Source of the DNA: Nocardia asteroides
GTDB lineage: Bacteria > Actinomycetota > Actinomycetes > Mycobacteriales > Mycobacteriaceae
Assembly: GCF_021183625.1 (NCBI RefSeq)
Contig: NZ_CP089214.1
Span: forward strand, 4,898,001-4,962,000
Direction: 5' to 3'
DNA length: 64,000 nucleotides
The position numbers and the translations under genes are program-made. Under the pieces are notes generated by a model, which worked only from the letters and a program-made list of their open reading frames with translations, was not told where the DNA came from and made no database searches. This document shows, piece by piece, positions 60,701 to 64,000 of this stretch (the first letter of the stretch is position 1; every line of letters begins with the position of its first letter).

Positions 60701-61153
60701 ATGGCGGACGATCGGATGGCGGATATCTACGCCGCGGTGCGGCTCGGAGGTGTTGACCGTGCGGCAGCGCGACGCGCGCTCACGGAGGTATGGGAGGAGC
60801 TCGGCGAGGACGGTGATCCCGTGCAGCGGTGCGTGGTCGCGCACCACCTCGCCGACGTCCAGGATTGCGCGGAGGACGCGCTGTACTGGGATCAGCGGGC
60901 GCTGGCGGCGGTCTTCGCCTACGGCGTCCCGCTGGACGAGGGGCTACGCGGCTTCCTCCCCTCGCTCTACCTGAATTTGGCCGACAGCCAGCGCCGGACC
61001 GGCGATTTCGAGTCGGCCCGGATGCAGCTGACCATCGCGCGCGGCCATCTCGACGTGCTGGCCCACGACGCGTACGGCGACATCATCCGGTCCGGGCTGG
61101 AGCACGTGGAGCAGGCGCTCGCGGCGGGCTCCACCGAGCGGCTCTCGGCCTGA
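60701..61153 (+). CDS. SOS-controlled unknown protein preceding dnaE2
   Basis: A 150-residue helical, acidic protein with TPR-like spacing: MADIYAAVRLGGVDRAAARRALTEVW opening pattern, VVAHHLADVQ, a middle helix around YWDQRALAAVFAYG and LYLNLADSQRRTGDFESARMQL. The ATG at 60701 is chosen for the leaderless promoter. It ends nine bases before the dnaE2 start, so it shares the two LexA boxes. I do not recognise it by name. A partner role for the mutasome is possible. Confidence 0.75.
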   Translation: MADDRMADIYAAVRLGGVDRAAARRALTEVWEELGEDGDPVQRCVVAHHLADVQDCAEDALYWDQRALAAVFAYGVPLDEGLRGFLPSLYLNLADSQRRTGDFESARMQLTIARGHLDVLAHDAYGDIIRSGLEHVEQALAAGSTERLSA

Positions 61154-61162
61154 GGCGCGGTC

Positions 61163-64000
61163 GTGGGCTGGGATCACGGCCCGCCCACCTGGGCGGAGAT
61201 GGAGCGGATGCTCTCCGGCCGCCGCTCGGGGCGCGCCGATCCGGCGTCGATGCACCCGGGCGACGGCGGCGACAGCCCGGCGTGGTCGCGCAAGCGCGGC
61301 GCGTACCGGGCCGGGCCCGCGGCGCCCGCGAGCGCGACGGTGCCCTACGCGGAGCTGCACGCGCATTCGGCGTACAGCTTCCTCGACGGCGCCGTGCACC
61401 CCGAGGAGCTGGTGGAAGAGGCGGCGCGGCTGGGGCTCTCGGCGCTCGCGCTGACCGATCACAACGGCTTCTACGGCACCGTGCGCTTCGCCGAGGCGGC
61501 CAAGGAGTGGGGGCTGCCCACCGTCTTCGGCGTCGAGCTCTCGCTGGGCTCCGCGCCGGAGCGGGGGCGTCCCTCGGTCGCGGGCTGCGGTGCTCCCTCT
61601 TCCCGGGAGGAGGGCCGGGAAGAGGGAGCACCGGGTTTCCCGGACGGCTGGAGCGGTGCGGATTTCGGGGAAGGCCGGGGTACGGCGGCGGCTGGTCCGG
61701 AGCGGGCCGAGCGCGCGGTGCGCGGCGGCGCGCGGCGGGGCGGCCGATCGGCGGGCGGATCAGCCCTGCGCAATCGCGGGGCGCGTGGTCCCGCGGTCCA
61801 GGCCGCGCCGACCGGGGCCGGAGCGGTCGGCGGGCACGCGCAGGCACCGGATTCCGCGCCGCGCACCGGCGAGCCCGATCCGGCCGGCCCGCACCTGCTC
61901 GTCCTCGCCCGCGGCGCCGAGGGGTACCGCAGGCTCTCCCGCGAGGTGGCCGCCGCGCACCTGGCGGCGGGGGAGAAGGGCATCCTGCGCTACGACCTGG
62001 ACGCGCTCACCGCCGCGGCGGGCGGCCACTGGCACATCCTCACCGGCTGCCGCAAGGGAACGGTGCGCCGCGCCCTCGCGCTCGACGTGCTCGCCCGCGA
62101 CTCCCACACCCCGCGCGCCGAGGCCGCGCTGCGCGACCTGGTGGAGCGCTTCGGCGCCGACCGGGTGAGCGTCGAGCTCACCCACCACGGCATCCCGGAG
62201 GACGACGAGCGCAATGCCCTGCTGATCGCGCTCGCCGACCGGGCCGGGCTCCCGGTGCTCGCCACCACCGGCGCGCACTTCGCCGCCCCCGCGCACCGCC
62301 GCCGCGCCATGGCGCTCGCCGCGATCAGGGCCAACCGCGGCCTGGACGAGATGGCGGGCTGGCTGGCCGCGGCGGGCGGGGCGCACCTGCGCTCCGGAGC
62401 GGAGCTGGCCGAGCTCTTCGCCGACTCCCCGGCCGCGCTGGCGCACGCAGCCGAGCTGGGCCGCGAGTGCGCCTTCGACCTCCGGCTCATCGCCCCCACG
62501 CTGCCGCCCTTCGACGTCCCGCCCGGCCACGACGAGCTCTCCTGGCTGCGTGAGCTCAGCTATCGGGGCGCCGCGAAGCGCTACGGCCCGCGCGCGGAGA
62601 ACGAGCCCGCCTACGCCCAGATCGAGCACGAGCTCACGGTGATCGGCCGGATGAAGTTCCCCGGGTACTTCCTCGTGGTGCACGACATCGTGGACTTCTG
62701 CCACCGCAACGGCATCCTCTGCCAGGGCAGGGGCTCCGCGGCGAACTCCGCGGTCTGCTACGCCATCGGCATCACCAATGTCGACCCGGTCGGCAACCAC
62801 CTGCTCTTCGAGCGGTTCCTCGCGCCGGAGCGGGACGGCCCGCCCGACATCGACCTCGATATCGAGTCCGACCGCAGGGAGGAGGCCATCCAGCACGTCT
62901 ACGGCCGGTACAGCAGGGAGAACGCCGCGCAGGTGGCGAATGTGATCACCTACCGGGGCAAGTCGGCGGTGCGCGACGCCGCGCGGGCGCTCGGCTTCTC
63001 GCCCGGCCAGCAGGACGCCTGGAGCAAACAGGTGAGCCGGTGGTCCGGGGTCGCCGCCGAGACCGGCACCGACATCCCCGCCGACGTGCTCGAGCTGGCG
63101 TCCGAGCTGGAGGGGCTGCCGCGGCACCTCGGCATCCACTCCGGCGGCATGGTGATCTGCGACCGGCCGATCGCCGACGTCTGCCCGGTGGAGTGGGCCC
63201 GGATGGCGGGCCGCAGCGTGCTGCAGTGGGACAAGGACGACTGCGCCGCCATCAACCTGGTGAAGTTCGACCTGCTCGGGCTCGGCATGCTCTCCGCGCT
63301 GCACTACATGATCGACCTGGTGCGCGAGCACATCGGCGAGACCGTGGAGCTGCACGCCATCGATCTCGGCGAGCCGGCGGTCTACGCCATGCTGACCAGG
63401 GCCGATTCGGTCGGCGTCTTCCAGGTGGAGTCGCGGGCCCAGATGGCGACGCTGCCCCGGCTGAAGCCGCGCGAGTTCTACGACCTGGTGGTCGAGGTCG
63501 CGCTGATCCGCCCCGGCCCGATCCAGGGCGGCTCGGTGCACCCCTACATCCGCCGCCGCAACGGCGAGCCCTACCGGCTCGACCACGAGGCGCTGCGCCC
63601 CACCCTCGAGCGCACCTACGGCGTGCCGCTCTTCCAGGAGCAGCTCATGCAGCTCGCCGTCGACGTCGCCGGCTTCACCGCCGCCGAGGCCGACGAGCTG
63701 CGCCGGGCCATGGGCTCCAAGCGCTCCAGGGCCCGCATGGAGCGGCTGAAGGACCGACTCTTCGCCGGCATGCGGGAGCGGCACGGAATCACCGGCGAGG
63801 TGGCCGAGCGGATCTACGAGCAGATGTACGCCTTCGCGAATTTCGGCTTCCCGGAGAGTCATTCGCAGAGCTTCGCGGCGCTGGTCTTCTACTCCGCGTG
63901 GTTCAAGTTGCACTACCCGGCGGCGTTCTGCGCCGGGCTGCTGCGCGCCCAGCCCATGGGGTTCTACTCGCCGCAGTCGCTGGTCGCCGATGCCCGCAGG
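61163..64000 (+). CDS. dnaE2: Error-prone DNA polymerase DnaE2 (3' end outside window)
   Basis: At least 946 codons of a C-family polymerase that does SOS translesion synthesis with ImuB. The GTG at 61163 starts GWDHGPPTWAEMERML. The PHP domain begins near residue 62 (AELHAHSAYSFLDGA). The first two catalytic Asp are in PDIDLDIES near residue 562, and FASRG-type finger motifs such as CQGRGSAANSAVCY and HLGIHSGGMVI follow. Unusually, an Ala/Gly/Arg-rich segment of about 105 codons sits between ELSLG and GEPDPAGPHLLVLARG in the PHP domain, where relatives have a short loop. The frame stays open through it and to the window's end. Confidence 0.95.
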   Translation, partial: MGWDHGPPTWAEMERMLSGRRSGRADPASMHPGDGGDSPAWSRKRGAYRAGPAAPASATVPYAELHAHSAYSFLDGAVHPEELVEEAARLGLSALALTDHNGFYGTVRFAEAAKEWGLPTVFGVELSLGSAPERGRPSVAGCGAPSSREEGREEGAPGFPDGWSGADFGEGRGTAAAGPERAERAVRGGARRGGRSAGGSALRNRGARGPAVQAAPTGAGAVGGHAQAPDSAPRTGEPDPAGPHLLVLARGAEGYRRLSREVAAAHLAAGEKGILRYDLDALTAAAGGHWHILTGCRKGTVRRALALDVLARDSHTPRAEAALRDLVERFGADRVSVELTHHGIPEDDERNALLIALADRAGLPVLATTGAHFAAPAHRRRAMALAAIRANRGLDEMAGWLAAAGGAHLRSGAELAELFADSPAALAHAAELGRECAFDLRLIAPTLPPFDVPPGHDELSWLRELSYRGAAKRYGPRAENEPAYAQIEHELTVIGRMKFPGYFLVVHDIVDFCHRNGILCQGRGSAANSAVCYAIGITNVDPVGNHLLFERFLAPERDGPPDIDLDIESDRREEAIQHVYGRYSRENAAQVANVITYRGKSAVRDAARALGFSPGQQDAWSKQVSRWSGVAAETGTDIPADVLELASELEGLPRHLGIHSGGMVICDRPIADVCPVEWARMAGRSVLQWDKDDCAAINLVKFDLLGLGMLSALHYMIDLVREHIGETVELHAIDLGEPAVYAMLTRADSVGVFQVESRAQMATLPRLKPREFYDLVVEVALIRPGPIQGGSVHPYIRRRNGEPYRLDHEALRPTLERTYGVPLFQEQLMQLAVDVAGFTAAEADELRRAMGSKRSRARMERLKDRLFAGMRERHGITGEVAERIYEQMYAFANFGFPESHSQSFAALVFYSAWFKLHYPAAFCAGLLRAQPMGFYSPQSLVADARR
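61588..61633. repeat. In-frame palindromic element inside dnaE2
   Basis: Exact inverted repeat: 19-base arms 61588-61606 and 61615-61633 (CGGTGCTCCCTCTTCCCGG / CCGGGAAGAGGGAGCACCG), 8-base loop GAGGAGGG. It lies in the non-conserved insertion of the PHP domain. It is translated in frame. Confidence 0.9.

Noticed and set aside
61163..62000. Possible frameshift in dnaE2, since frames change appearance in the PHP insertion
   Set aside because: Reading codon by codon from 61163 the same frame stays open from AELHAHS through the insertion to GEPDPAGPHLLVLARG and onward to the window end.

Overview
The window is a high-GC actinobacterial chromosome segment, most likely Nocardia or a close mycolic-acid relative. 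Gene order follows the Mycobacterium tuberculosis stretch from ESX-4 (Rv3447c) through rplM-rpsI-glmM, glmS, nnr-alr-tsaE-tsaB-rimI-tsaD-groES-groEL1, whiB3, sigD-rsdA, guaB2-guaB3 and guaA to the imuB/dnaE2 mutasome (Rv3370c), with lineage-specific blocks inserted. I found no rRNA, tRNA, CRISPR array, insertion sequence or prophage. Gene identities rest on motif recognition and conserved order; no database search was possible.

Region 1 (1-16.8 kb) is an expanded ESX-4 type VII secretion locus. It has the end of eccC, a Rv3446c-type membrane protein and two small Esx proteins. A block absent from this place in M. tuberculosis follows: a Ser/Thr kinase, three tandem paralogous lipoproteins, an FHA protein preceded by a leaderless cysteine-rich mini-ORF, a lipoprotein zinc peptidase, an FHA-FHA-ABC transporter and an Hsp70-like membrane protein. 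Kinase plus phosphothreonine-reading FHA domains plus envelope lipoproteins suggest a phospho-signalling envelope module attached to ESX-4 (inference).

Region 2 (17-28.6 kb) holds rplM-rpsI and glmM, an ABC-F/membrane gene pair, a PspC miniprotein, a DUF6802-like protein and a translationally coupled four-gene cassette resembling type VII substrates (WSG and WQG motifs, a long Thr/Pro-rich stalk). A degenerate alpha/beta hydrolase, glmS and a cupredoxin lipoprotein follow. glmM and glmS make the amino-sugar precursors of peptidoglycan.

Region 3 (28.7-39.4 kb) is the nnr-alr-hydrolase-tsaE-tsaB-rimI-tsaD run, with overlapping start and stop codons. It is followed by a convergent Hsp70-like membrane protein and the CIRCE-controlled groES-groEL1.

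Region 4 (39.4-50.6 kb) is regulatory and purine-related: a SigK-like sigma factor with a short anti-sigma protein lacking a membrane anchor, whiB3, a Rv3415c homologue, sigD-rsdA, a DUF5319 protein, guaB, guaB3, a second degenerate alpha/beta hydrolase and guaA.

Region 5 (50.6-55.6 kb) is an envelope-stress module: two PspC proteins, a PspC-fused sensor kinase with its LuxR-type regulator, and a second Ser/Thr kinase.

Region 6 (55.6-64 kb) contains the SOS mutasome. imuB lies behind a LexA box and a coupled 25-codon mini-ORF where imuA' would be expected. dnaE2 (cut by the window end) lies behind two LexA boxes and an unknown co-transcribed gene, and carries an in-frame insertion with a near-perfect palindrome. 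Between them are a VOC protein, an SDR and a MarR/epoxide-hydrolase pair with a palindromic operator.
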